Shown piece by piece: positions 1-7,650 of a DNA stretch of 41,933 bases (position 1 is the stretch's first letter; each line of letters starts with the position of its first letter). The notes under the pieces are model-generated. The model did not search any database. It was given only the letters and a program-made list of their open reading frames with translations, and was not told the DNA's origin. The stretch covers positions 1 to 41,933 of the forward strand of contig CAYJHQ010000025.1 in the NCBI GenBank assembly GCA_964369775.1, given 5' to 3'. This DNA comes from CAUPWF01 sp964369775. GTDB lineage: Bacteria > Bacillota > Clostridia > Lachnospirales > Lachnospiraceae. The translations under genes and the position numbers were made by a program.

Positions 1-890
1 TCAAGAACTAATTCTTCTAATTGTTGGTGAGCTTCCATAAGGATTGTTCCACCTGGAGTCTCATATACGCCACGTGATTTCATTCCTACAACACGGTTTT
101 CTACGATATCAACAATACCAACTCCGTGCTTTCCGCCTAATTCATTTAAAACAGCGATGATTTCAGAAACTTTCATTTCTTTCCCATTCACAGAAGTAGG
201 AACTCCTTTTTCAAATGTCATAGATACATATTCACCTTCGTTTGGTGCATTTTCAGGAGAGACACCAAGAACGAGTAAGTGATCATAGTTTGGTTCAGCG
301 GCAGGGTCTTCCAATTCTAATCCTTCGTGGCTGATGTGCCATAGGTTTCTATCGCGACTATAGCTTGAAGAAGCGTTAAATGGTAAATCAATGCCGTGAT
401 TATTACAATATTCAATAGCATCTTCGCGAGACTGAATTGTCCACACATCTGTCATTCTCCAAGGAGCGATGATTCTAAGGTCAGGTGCAAGCGCTTTAAT
501 AGTAAGCTCAAAACGGATTTGATCATTACCTTTTCCAGTAGCGCCGTGACAGATAGCAGTAGCTCCTTCTTTTCGTGCTATTTCAACTAGACGTTTTGCG
601 ATGACTGGGCGAGCCATTGAAGTTCCTAGTAAGTATTTATTCTCATAGATTGCACTTGCTTGTACACAAGGAACAATAAAATCATCACAGAACTCATCTA
701 CCACATCTTCAATATATAATTTAGTAGCACCGGAAAGGGCAGCACGCTCTTCTAGACCATCTAATTCGTTACCTTGTCCGCAGTCTATACAGCAACAGAT
801 TACATCATAATCAAAATTTTCTTTTAACCAAGGAATGATTGTAGTCGTATCAAGTCCCCCAGAGTAAGCTAAAACAACTTTTTCTTTCAT
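1..890 (-). CDS. argG: Argininosuccinate synthase, partial (C-terminal end off window)
   Basis: ATP-dependent condensation of citrulline with aspartate to argininosuccinate, the penultimate arginine step, in the cytoplasm. Reading the minus strand from the ATG at 888-890 gives MKEKVVLAYSGGLDTTTIIP, with the SGGLDT ATP-pyrophosphatase P-loop of the family near residues 10-15. It continues through a CHGATGKGNDQIRFEL stretch, also family-typical. About 296 of the usual ~400 residues are present; the rest lies beyond base 1. A GGAGGT ribosome site sits about 9 bases before the ATG. The gene is divergent from proB across a 218-bp region with its own promoter and an ArgR-type box, so arginine repression is likely. 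The in-window part looks intact. Confidence 0.97.
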   Translation of the reverse strand, partial: MKEKVVLAYSGGLDTTTIIPWLKENFDYDVICCCIDCGQGNELDGLEERAALSGATKLYIEDVVDEFCDDFIVPCVQASAIYENKYLLGTSMARPVIAKRLVEIARKEGATAICHGATGKGNDQIRFELTIKALAPDLRIIAPWRMTDVWTIQSREDAIEYCNNHGIDLPFNASSSYSRDRNLWHISHEGLELEDPAAEPNYDHLLVLGVSPENAPNEGEYVSMTFEKGVPTSVNGKEMKVSEIIAVLNELGGKHGVGIVDIVENRVVGMKSRGVYETPGGTILMEAHQQLEELVL

Positions 891-925
891 ATCAAAATAC
901 CTCCGTATGTATTATATTCTTAGAT

Positions 926-954
926 ACTATACATCAAAAAAGGAAATAAAGCAA
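926..954 (-). promoter_or_regulatory. argG promoter
   Basis: On the minus strand, TTGCTT (949-954) and TATAGT (926-931) are exactly 17 bp apart, a good sigma-A promoter about 35 bases before the argG ATG. The stronger-looking TATAAT at 910-915 is too close to the ribosome site to serve. Predicted by eye. Confidence 0.6.
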
Positions 955-960
955 GCACAA

Positions 961-999
961 ATGAATAAAAATACACAAAGAATGAATAATATGCAGAAT
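961..999. promoter_or_regulatory. Putative ArgR operator (one good ARG box, one degenerate)
   Basis: ATGAATAAAAATACACAA at 961-978 closely matches the Bacillus ARG box (ATGAATAAAAATKCAAK). Three bases later, 982-999 starts ATGAATAATATGCA, a second half-decent match that is one base short between its half-sites. The 3-bp gap between 18-bp boxes is the spacing known for paired ARG boxes. The site abuts the argG -35 and lies upstream of the proB promoter, so it could control both. That the regulator is ArgR is inferred; no argR is in the window. Confidence 0.55.
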
Positions 1000-1011
1000 G
1001 TCTAAGAATCC

Positions 1012-1039
1012 TTGACAAAATATAGAAGAGGTGTAAAAT
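1012..1039 (+). promoter_or_regulatory. proBA promoter
   Basis: Consensus TTGACA (1012-1017), a 16-bp spacer and TAAAAT (1034-1039), about 70 bases before the proB ATG. Its strength suggests substantial expression. The ARG-box-like pair ends 12 bp upstream. Confidence 0.7.
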
Positions 1040-1108
1040 CTAGGTAAGAAATACAAAGAGTTTAAGAGGAGACAAAGTAAATAGCATCAAAGGAGCAGAG
1101 GTGGACTT

Positions 1109-2005
1109 ATGAATGCAAGAGAACTGTTAAGGCAAAAAAAGCGGATAGTTATCAAGATTGGGACGTCATCAATCACACATGATGAGACAGGGAATATCGA
1201 TTTAGAAAAGTTAGAGAAATTTGTTCGTATCTTAATTAATTTAAGAAATAAAGGAAAAGAAGTAATTGTGGTATCCTCAGGAGCAATTGGAATTGGAAGA
1301 AATGTTCTCAAGTTGAAAGATAATCCGAGTGATCCTTCAATGCGTCATGCATGCGCAGCTATTGGCCAGGCTAGACTTATGATGATATATGAAAAACTCT
1401 TTAATGAATATGGTCAGTTGACAGCACAAGTCTTACTGACGAAAGAATCGATTATGAATAGAAAGTGCAGAAAGAGCGCAAAAGAGACATTTAGCCAGTT
1501 GTTTAAGATGAATGTAGTACCTATTATCAATGAAAATGATGCTATTGCGGTGGATGAGGATCTCTATGGAGGATTTGGTGATAATGATACGATGGCAGCA
1601 TATATTGTAAAACTGGTGAAGGCTGATCTATTAATACTACTCTCTGACATAGAAGGTCTCTATACAGATAATCCAAAAGTCAATCCACAAGCACGGTTTG
1701 TGCACACGGTATACAGGATTGATGATGAATTAGAACACATGGGAAAAGGAACTTCTACACAAGTAGGGACTGGTGGAATGACAACAAAAATAGAGGCGGC
1801 CAAAATCAGTGTGAAAGCAGGTGCAGATATGGTAATAGCCAATGGAGAGAGCATCTATGTAATTAATGATATCATGGCAGGAAAAAAGGTAGGAACCTTG
1901 TTTCTATCCGGTGACTTTGATCAAGAGAATGAGCTAGCCCCAGAGAGAGAACAGTATCGAAGGATAGCAAAACGAAGAAAAAGAGAGGAAGTGAAAAAGA
2001 TATGA
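1109..2005 (+). CDS. proB: Glutamate 5-kinase, short form without PUA domain
   Basis: Phosphorylates glutamate to gamma-glutamyl phosphate, the first step of proline synthesis. The amino-acid-kinase fold fills the protein: KIGTSSITHDE near residue 16 (phosphate-binding), VIVVSSGAIGIG near 54-65, IINENDAI near 138, GGFGDNDTMAA near 153, and VGTGGMTTKIEAAK near 217-230. It has 298 residues, against about 367 in E. coli ProB. It stops in a basic tail (REQYRRIAKRRKREEVKKI) where the PUA domain would begin, so the PUA domain is absent. Short ProB proteins of this kind are known. The start is supported by AGGAG and GAGGTGG upstream. The stop overlaps the proA start by 4 bp (ATGA), indicating translational coupling. 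Confidence 0.95.
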   Translation: MNARELLRQKKRIVIKIGTSSITHDETGNIDLEKLEKFVRILINLRNKGKEVIVVSSGAIGIGRNVLKLKDNPSDPSMRHACAAIGQARLMMIYEKLFNEYGQLTAQVLLTKESIMNRKCRKSAKETFSQLFKMNVVPIINENDAIAVDEDLYGGFGDNDTMAAYIVKLVKADLLILLSDIEGLYTDNPKVNPQARFVHTVYRIDDELEHMGKGTSTQVGTGGMTTKIEAAKISVKAGADMVIANGESIYVINDIMAGKKVGTLFLSGDFDQENELAPEREQYRRIAKRRKREEVKKI

Positions 2006-3258
2006 GTGCACAAGAATATTTATCTGAAATAGGAATAAAAACCCAAGCAGCAAAAACTGAGGTGGCACGACTAAAGCAAATGGAAAAGAAAGCAGCACTA
2101 ATCTCGGTTTCGCAAGCATTGTTAGCGGATGCAAAGGTAATTATCAAAGAGAATGAAAAAGATGTAAATAGAGCCAAAGAAAAAGGCATGAAAGAGTCCC
2201 TGATAGATCGATTGCTCCTTACCGAAGAAAGAATTGAGTCTATGGCGGAAGGTGTAAGAAAAATCAGCGAATTAGATGATCCAATCGGCGAGATAAAATC
2301 TGTCAAAGTAAGACCAAATGGTCTTCAAATTGGGGAAAAAGTGGTTCCGTTAGGAGTTGTTGGCATTATTTATGAGTCAAGGCCGAATGTGACCTCAGAT
2401 GCGTTTGCGCTTTGTTTTAAGACCAGTAATGCAGTGATACTAAGAGGTGGGAGTGATGCGATACATTCTAATAAAGCCATTGTTAAAACAATTCAAAAAG
2501 GACTTATAAATGCAGGCGTTACTAAAGAGTGCATTCAGTTAATTGAAAGGACAGAGCGAGAAATTGCAAAAACCTTTATGAAAATGAATGATTATATAGA
2601 TGTGTTGATTCCTCGTGGAGGTGAAAAGCTAATCCAAACGGTTGTCAGAGAGAGTACAATACCTGTGATAGAGACTGGAACGGGAAATTGTCACGTATAT
2701 GTAGATAGAAGCGCAGATATACAGATGGCTATTTCCATTATTGAAAATGCTAAGACACAAAGATATGGAGTCTGCAATGCATGTGAGTCTCTTGTGATTC
2801 ACAGAGATATACTAGAAAAGGCGATACATCCTATTGTTGAAGCGTTGACTGAAAAAGGTGTGGAAGTAAGAGGCGATCAAGCTGTATGTGATTTAGAAGC
2901 AAAAGCGATTCCAGCAAAAGAAGAGGATTGGGGGATGGAATACCTGGATAAGATGATTTCTATAAAAACAGTTGAAAATATAGAAGCAGCGATTAGCCAT
3001 ATCAATCAATATAATACAGGACACTCAGAAGCAATAGTAACAGATAATTACAAATCGGCTATGCAGTTTGTTGAAGAAGTGGATGCGTCAGCAGTGTATG
3101 TCAATGCATCTACTAGATTTACAGATGGATTTGAATTTGGTTTTGGGGCAGAGATTGGAATCAGTACACAAAAGTTGCACGCCAGAGGTCCTATGGGCTT
3201 AACGGCACTTACAACTAGAAAGTATGTGATTTTTGGAAATGGACAAATTAGAAAATAA
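2002..3258 (+). CDS. proA: Gamma-glutamyl phosphate reductase
   Basis: NADPH-dependent reduction of gamma-glutamyl phosphate to glutamate semialdehyde, the second proline step; it must work closely with ProB because the phosphate is labile. The length of 418 residues is normal. The aldehyde-dehydrogenase-like fold is recognisable by VGIIYESRPNVTSDA (about 122-136), LRGGSDAIHSN, IETGTGNCHVY, the catalytic-cysteine segment YGVCNACESL near 256-265, and FGFGAEIGISTQKLHARGPMG near the C-terminus. It is the second gene of a proBA operon with a 4-bp overlap. No proC follows, so proline synthesis is completed elsewhere. Confidence 0.97.
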   Translation: MSAQEYLSEIGIKTQAAKTEVARLKQMEKKAALISVSQALLADAKVIIKENEKDVNRAKEKGMKESLIDRLLLTEERIESMAEGVRKISELDDPIGEIKSVKVRPNGLQIGEKVVPLGVVGIIYESRPNVTSDAFALCFKTSNAVILRGGSDAIHSNKAIVKTIQKGLINAGVTKECIQLIERTEREIAKTFMKMNDYIDVLIPRGGEKLIQTVVRESTIPVIETGTGNCHVYVDRSADIQMAISIIENAKTQRYGVCNACESLVIHRDILEKAIHPIVEALTEKGVEVRGDQAVCDLEAKAIPAKEEDWGMEYLDKMISIKTVENIEAAISHINQYNTGHSEAIVTDNYKSAMQFVEEVDASAVYVNASTRFTDGFEFGFGAEIGISTQKLHARGPMGLTALTTRKYVIFGNGQIRK

Positions 3259-3260
3259 GC

Positions 3261-3298
3261 TTGCATATAAGCGAGTAGTAATGTATAATTATGCAATA
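3261..3298 (+). promoter_or_regulatory. argC operon promoter with overlapping ARG box
   Basis: TTGCAT (3261-3266), a 17-bp spacer and TATAAT (3284-3289) form a near-ideal promoter. The -10 element lies inside ATGTATAATTATGCAATA (3281-3298), which resembles the ARG box with half-sites around an AT core. ArgR bound here would block RNA polymerase, the classical repression geometry. The promoter starts right after the proA stop, so arg genes can be controlled separately from proBA. Confidence 0.65.
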
Positions 3299-3365
3299 TT
3301 GAGAATGGAAAAAGCATAAAGTGGTCGATTTACAGAGTATTATATAGAGAAAAGAGGATATAGGA

Positions 3366-4406
3366 ATGATAAAAGTAGGAATCATAGGTTCTACAGGATA
3401 TACAGGTGGAGAATTAGTACGAATTTTAATGGGACATAAGGATGTTACAATTGAATGGTACGGTTCAAGAAGTTATATCGACAAAAAATACGCGCATGTA
3501 TATAGAAATATGTTTGAGATTGTAGATTCAGTTTGTATGGATGACAACATGGACGAGTTGGCTAGCCGAGTAGATGTGATTTTTACAGCTACCCCACAAG
3601 GTCTATGCGGATCGTTGGTAAATGAGGAAATTCTAAAGAAAGTGAAAATTGTAGATTTAAGTGCAGACTTTCGTATCAAAGATGTAAGCGTTTATGAACA
3701 ATGGTATGGCATCAAACATCAAAGTCCAGAATTTATAGAAGAAGCTGTGTATGGGCTTTGTGAAATAAATCGTGAAGATGTAAAAAAAGCTAGATTAGTT
3801 GCAAATCCTGGATGCTATACTACTTGTTCAATATTGACAGCGTATCCTTTAGCAAAAGAAGGACTAATCGATTTGAGCACTTTAATTATAGATGCAAAAT
3901 CTGGAACTTCGGGAGCAGGAAGAGGAGCAAAAGTTGATCAACTCTATTGTGAGGTGAACGAAAATATCAAAGCTTACGGAGTAGCATCACACAGGCATAC
4001 ACCAGAGATAGAAGAGCAGTTGGGATATGCATCGGGAGAAGAATTTACTATTAATTTCACACCACATTTGATACCTATGAATCGAGGGATTTTAATTACA
4101 GCTTATGCAACTTTAAAAGAAGGTGTAACAGAAGAAAAAGTAAGAGAAGCTTATGAATCTTATTATCAATCAGAAAAATTTGTTCGCGTTTTAGAAAAAG
4201 GGATGTGTCCTGAGACAAAGTGGGTAGAGGGAAGTAATTATGTGGATGTAAACTTTGTTATTGATGGGAGAACCAATCGAATTATAATGATGGGTGCTAT
4301 GGATAATTTAGTTAAAGGTGCAGCAGGACAAGCTGTACAAAACATGAATTTAATGTTTGGGTTAGAAGAGACCATGGGATTAGAAATAGTTCCAATGTTT
4401 CCATAA
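3366..4406 (+). CDS. argC: N-acetyl-gamma-glutamyl-phosphate reductase
   Basis: Reduces N-acetyl-gamma-glutamyl phosphate to N-acetylglutamate semialdehyde with NADPH, the third arginine step. The 346 residues match the long bacterial ArgC type. An N-terminal Rossmann motif GIIGSTGYTGGEL (residues 5-17) is followed by the catalytic segment NPGCYTT with Cys150, and HRHTPEIEEQL near 208-218 for the active-site histidine. The start follows AGAGGATATAGGA. It is the first gene of argC-GNAT-argJ-argB, transcribed from the promoter at 3261. Confidence 0.98.
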   Translation: MIKVGIIGSTGYTGGELVRILMGHKDVTIEWYGSRSYIDKKYAHVYRNMFEIVDSVCMDDNMDELASRVDVIFTATPQGLCGSLVNEEILKKVKIVDLSADFRIKDVSVYEQWYGIKHQSPEFIEEAVYGLCEINREDVKKARLVANPGCYTTCSILTAYPLAKEGLIDLSTLIIDAKSGTSGAGRGAKVDQLYCEVNENIKAYGVASHRHTPEIEEQLGYASGEEFTINFTPHLIPMNRGILITAYATLKEGVTEEKVREAYESYYQSEKFVRVLEKGMCPETKWVEGSNYVDVNFVIDGRTNRIIMMGAMDNLVKGAAGQAVQNMNLMFGLEETMGLEIVPMFP

Positions 4407-4431
4407 ATACATAAGAGGAAATAGGAAAATA

Positions 4432-4884
4432 ATGTATACGATTAGAACAATGAAAATGGATGATTACGAGGGTGTTTTTAAACTTTGGAATACAATTCAA
4501 GGGTTTGGTATAAGAAGTCTCGATGATTCAAAAGAAGGAATTGAAAGATTTTTAAAGAGAAATCCGACTACCAGTATAGTTGCTGTTGCAGATGGAAAGG
4601 TAGTGGGTAATATTTTATGTGGACATGATGGGAGGAGAGGGTGTTTCTACCATGTCTGTGTTTTAAAGTCGTATCGTATGCAAGGAATTGGGAAGAGTAT
4701 GGCGGTGGAAGCGATTAAAGCATTGAATGAAGAAGGGATTAACAAAGTGAATCTATTTGCTTTTGCGAAAAATTCTGGAGGAAATGCATTTTGGAATGAA
4801 ATAGGATGGAATAATCGAGAAGATTTAAATTGTTACGAGTTTGTAATTAATGAAAAGAATATTACAGCCTTTATAGAAGAGTAA
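4432..4884 (+). CDS. GNAT-family N-acetyltransferase inside the arg operon (YpeA-like)
   Basis: A single GNAT domain of 150 residues that would transfer an acetyl group from acetyl-CoA to an unknown amine. The acetyl-CoA pyrophosphate loop is RMQGIG at residues 82-87, preceded by beta strands VAVADGKVVGNIL and HVCVLKSY. The pattern DYEGVFKLW...VVGNILCGHDGRRG resembles the E. coli YpeA family. It lies 25 bp after argC and 17 bp before argJ on the same strand, clearly within the operon. The position makes N-acetylglutamate synthesis a possible role, but GNAT substrates cannot be read from sequence. It could also be an unrelated passenger. The start follows AAGAGGAAATAGGA. Confidence 0.85.
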   Translation: MYTIRTMKMDDYEGVFKLWNTIQGFGIRSLDDSKEGIERFLKRNPTTSIVAVADGKVVGNILCGHDGRRGCFYHVCVLKSYRMQGIGKSMAVEAIKALNEEGINKVNLFAFAKNSGGNAFWNEIGWNNREDLNCYEFVINEKNITAFIEE

Positions 4885-4901
4885 AAAGGAGAAGATAAAT
4901 T

Positions 4902-6125
4902 ATGAAGCAAGTACAAGGTGGAGTTACTACGGCAAAGGGATTCGAAGCAGCAGCAATTGCAGCGAAGATAAAATATCAAGATCGAACAGATATGGCGATT
5001 ATATATAGTGAAGTGCCATGTAGTGTAGCAGGAGTATTTACAAAAAATATTGTAAAGGCAGCACCTGTAAAATGGGATCAAGAGATTGTAGAGCATTCAA
5101 AACATGCACAAGTTGTGATTGTTAACTCGGGAATTGCAAATGCATGTACTGGCCAAGAAGGGTATAATTATTGCAAGCAGACAGCGAAAGCTGTAGAAAA
5201 AGAGTTGGGTGTAGAAGAGACTGCAGTCTTGGTAGCCTCTACAGGAGTAATTGGAAAGCAGTTACCGATGGAAAAAATCGAAAAAGGAGTAAGCCTGCTT
5301 TGTAAAGAAAAAGCCTCTGATATCGCTTCTGGGACAGAAGCAGCAAAAGCTATTATGACTACGGATACTTTTGAAAAGGAAATCGCTTTCGAGATTGACA
5401 TAGCGGGAGTAACTGTAACAGTAGGAGGTATGGCAAAAGGATCTGGAATGATTCATCCTGATATGTGTACGATGTTAAGTTTTATTACTACAGATGCAGT
5501 TATCTCAAAAGAGACTTTGCAAAAAGCATTAAGTGATGATGTTGTAGATACTTACAACATGATTTCTGTAGATGGAGATACATCAACAAATGACACAGCT
5601 CTTGTACTTGCAAATGGAATGGCAGGAAATGAAGAAATAAAAGTTGGAACAAAAGAATATGAAGTGTTTTATGAAGCGCTTCATGAAGTAAATGAATATT
5701 TGGCGAAAAAGATGGCGGGGGATGGCGAAGGTGCAACTGCACTTTTTGAAGTTGTTGTATCTGGAGCAAAGACGAAAGAACAAGCAAGAGTGATTAGTAA
5801 ATCAGTAGTAACATCAAACCTTACCAAAACAGCAATCGCAGGACATGATGCCAATTGGGGAAGGGTGTTGTGTGCAATGGGATACTCAGGAGAAGTATTT
5901 GACCCAGAGAGTGTGGACCTTAAATTTGTTAGTAAAGCAGGCGAAGTAGATATTATGATCGATGGAAATGCAGTTGACTTTAGTGAGGAAAAGGCGACAC
6001 AAGTGCTATCGCAAGAAGAGGTAACAGCTGTTATCGACTTAAAGCTTGGAGGAGAAACCGCTACTGCTTGGGGATGTGACTTAACTCATGAGTATATAGC
6101 AATTAATGCAGATTATAGAAGTTAA
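4902..6125 (+). CDS. argJ: Glutamate N-acetyltransferase / ornithine acetyltransferase
   Basis: Transfers acetyl from N-acetylornithine to glutamate, recycling the acetyl group; bifunctional members can also use acetyl-CoA to make N-acetylglutamate. The precursor self-cleaves into alpha and beta chains. The cleavage motif is visible as GSGMIHPDMCTMLSF, with the nucleophile Thr190. The preceding residue is Cys189, where Ala is more usual. Oxyanion-hole residues fall in VASTGVIG (111-118). The C-terminus AINADYRS is typical (usual ending N-A-x-Y-x-T or S). The 407 residues are full length. An AAAAAGGAG site precedes the ATG. Sequence alone does not settle mono- or bifunctionality. Confidence 0.97.
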   Translation: MKQVQGGVTTAKGFEAAAIAAKIKYQDRTDMAIIYSEVPCSVAGVFTKNIVKAAPVKWDQEIVEHSKHAQVVIVNSGIANACTGQEGYNYCKQTAKAVEKELGVEETAVLVASTGVIGKQLPMEKIEKGVSLLCKEKASDIASGTEAAKAIMTTDTFEKEIAFEIDIAGVTVTVGGMAKGSGMIHPDMCTMLSFITTDAVISKETLQKALSDDVVDTYNMISVDGDTSTNDTALVLANGMAGNEEIKVGTKEYEVFYEALHEVNEYLAKKMAGDGEGATALFEVVVSGAKTKEQARVISKSVVTSNLTKTAIAGHDANWGRVLCAMGYSGEVFDPESVDLKFVSKAGEVDIMIDGNAVDFSEEKATQVLSQEEVTAVIDLKLGGETATAWGCDLTHEYIAINADYRS

Positions 6126-6166
6126 AGAGAATAGAGAAGAATAGGAAGAGAAAAAGGAGCAGAATA

Positions 6167-7066
6167 ATGGGAGAGAACATGCAACAATTTTTAGATAAAG
6201 CAGAAGTACTAATTGAAGCTTTGCCATATATCCAAAGATTTAATCGCAAGATTATTGTAGTGAAATACGGCGGAAGTGCAATGGTTGATGAAGAACTTAA
6301 AAATCAAGTAATTCAAGATGTTACCCTGCTGAAACTAGTAGGTTTTAAGCCAATCATCGTTCATGGTGGTGGGAAAGAAATCAGCAAATGGGTAGAAAAA
6401 GTTGGAATGGAGCCACAGTTTATAAATGGTCTTCGTGTAACAGATGCTGAAACGATGGAAGTTGCAGAGATGGTACTGGGGAAAGTAAATAAAAGTCTGG
6501 TGCAATTAGTGCAAAAACTAGGGGTTCGCGCAATTGGAATCACAGGAAAAGATGGTGGACTTTTAAAAGTGGAAAAAAAATTGTCAAAAGGTGAGGATAT
6601 TGGTTATGTAGGAGAGATTACAGAAGTAAACGCAGAGATTTTACACGACTTGCTAGAGAAAGACTTTTTGCCAATTATAGGACCAATTGGTCTAGATGAT
6701 GAGTATCAAACTTATAATATCAATGCAGATGATGCAGCTTGTGCGATTGCTCGAGCTATGAAAGTAGAGAAATTAGCATTTTTGACAGATATAGAAGGAG
6801 TGTACAAAGATCCAGCAGACAAAGATTCGCTGATTTCAGAGCTCACTGTAAAAGAAGCAAATAGATTAATGGAAAATGGAAACATCGGCGGAGGAATGTT
6901 ACCGAAACTACAAAACTGTATAGATGCTATCGAAAATGGTGTTTCGCGTGTTCATATCTTAGACGGAAGAATTCCACATTGTCTATTACTTGAGTTTTTC
7001 ACAAATAAAGGGATAGGTACAGCAATTTTAGCAGATGAAGCAAACAAGTTCTATAGTGAAGAATAA
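6167..7066 (+). CDS. argB: Acetylglutamate kinase
   Basis: ATP-dependent phosphorylation of N-acetylglutamate, the committed arginine step. The amino-acid-kinase fold shows VVKYGGSAM (31-39), VHGGGKEISKW, FINGLRVTDAETM, an FLTDIEGVY strand, and GGGMLPKLQNC near the C-terminus. It has 299 residues. The N-terminal extension MGENMQQFLDKAEVLIEALPY resembles the N-terminal helix found in arginine-inhibited hexameric NAGKs, so feedback inhibition by arginine is plausible. The start follows AAAAAGGAG. Last gene of the arg unit; an inverted repeat lies just downstream. Confidence 0.97.
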   Translation: MGENMQQFLDKAEVLIEALPYIQRFNRKIIVVKYGGSAMVDEELKNQVIQDVTLLKLVGFKPIIVHGGGKEISKWVEKVGMEPQFINGLRVTDAETMEVAEMVLGKVNKSLVQLVQKLGVRAIGITGKDGGLLKVEKKLSKGEDIGYVGEITEVNAEILHDLLEKDFLPIIGPIGLDDEYQTYNINADDAACAIARAMKVEKLAFLTDIEGVYKDPADKDSLISELTVKEANRLMENGNIGGGMLPKLQNCIDAIENGVSRVHILDGRIPHCLLLEFFTNKGIGTAILADEANKFYSEE

Positions 7067-7080
7067 GGTGCAATACGAAT

Positions 7081-7141
7081 AAAAACCAATCAATCGGAGA
7101 TAATTCTTTAGAAAAAGGAGAATTTTCTATGATTGGTTTTT
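7081..7141 (+). promoter_or_regulatory. 12-bp inverted repeat across the DUF606 start codon
   Basis: AAAAACCAATCA (7081-7092) is repeated exactly in reverse complement at 7130-7141, which includes the last two bases of the ATG at 7129-7131 and runs into a T-tract. A nested AATTCT/AGAATT pair (7102-7107, 7119-7124) would hold part of the AAGGAG ribosome site (7115-7120). The hairpin could end arg transcription, limit translation of the next gene, or both. Confidence 0.55.
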
Positions 7142-7563
7142 TTATTGCGATTGTATCAGGAGCTTTGATGAGTATACAAGGTGTATTTAATAGTCAGGTA
7201 TCCAAAACAACAGGACTGTGGGTGTCTAGTATCTGGGTTCAATTTAGTGCACTCATTGTCTGTTTGTTAATATGGGGAGTGACAGATCGAACATCACTGC
7301 TCACAATTATGGAGGTAAAACCACGTTTTTTATTATTAGGGGGAGCAATCGGTGCAGGAATCACTTGGACGGTTATTAAAAGTATAGACCAATTAGGGCC
7401 AGCAAGAGCAATCCTATTCATTGTAGTTGCACAGATATTAATATCTTATGTAATTGAACTTCTAGGTTTGTTTTTAGTAGAAAAGCAGCCGTTTTCCATT
7501 CAAAAGGTCATAGGCATGGGAATCGCGTTAGTAGGGGTGTATTTATTCCAAAGCGCAAAGTAA
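7129..7563 (+). CDS. DMT-superfamily small membrane protein, DUF606/YdcZ type
   Basis: A 144-residue hydrophobic protein with about four to five membrane helices (roughly 1-20, 31-52, 65-83, 90-112, 122-141). The start FIAIVSGALMSIQGVFNSQVSK, the middle GAIGAGITWTVIKSIDQLGPARA and the end IGMGIALVGVYL match the DUF606 half-size drug/metabolite transporter family, which often acts as pairs of small subunits. The substrate is unknown. No partner gene is adjacent. The start ATG follows AAGGAG at 7115-7120, but both lie within a predicted hairpin. It is 62 bp after argB and may be partly co-transcribed with the arg genes. Confidence 0.85.
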   Translation: MIGFFIAIVSGALMSIQGVFNSQVSKTTGLWVSSIWVQFSALIVCLLIWGVTDRTSLLTIMEVKPRFLLLGGAIGAGITWTVIKSIDQLGPARAILFIVVAQILISYVIELLGLFLVEKQPFSIQKVIGMGIALVGVYLFQSAK

Positions 7564-7569
7564 AAAGAG

Positions 7570-7598
7570 TTGTATTTATGATAGGAATTCATTATAAT
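7570..7598 (+). promoter_or_regulatory. comEA promoter
   Basis: TTGTAT (7570-7575), a 17-bp spacer and a perfect TATAAT (7593-7598). It follows directly on the DUF606 stop and probably drives comEA, the two-component genes and comEC. Confidence 0.65.
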
Positions 7599-7621
7599 TA
7601 ATGTATTAAGCATAGAGGGGT

Positions 7622-7643
7622 CTTTATAGTGGATACTATAAGG
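7622..7643 (+). promoter_or_regulatory. Hairpin overlapping the comEA ribosome site
   Basis: TTATAGT (7624-7630), loop GGAT, ACTATAA (7635-7641), extendable by one wobble and one C-G pair into the AAGGAG ribosome site (7640-7645). It lies in the predicted leader and could modulate initiation. Small and unproven. Confidence 0.4.
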
Positions 7644-7650
7644 AGAAAAA

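Noticed and set aside
396..590. 64-codon plus-strand ORF opposite argG
   Set aside because: Antisense to the conserved argG reading frame, with no ribosome site or protein resemblance.
910..915. TATAAT (minus strand) as the argG -10
   Set aside because: Transcription would start at the ribosome site; the pair 949-954/926-931 has better placing.
1872..2306. 144-codon minus-strand ORF across the proB-proA junction
   Set aside because: Shadow of two clearly conserved genes; no ribosome site.
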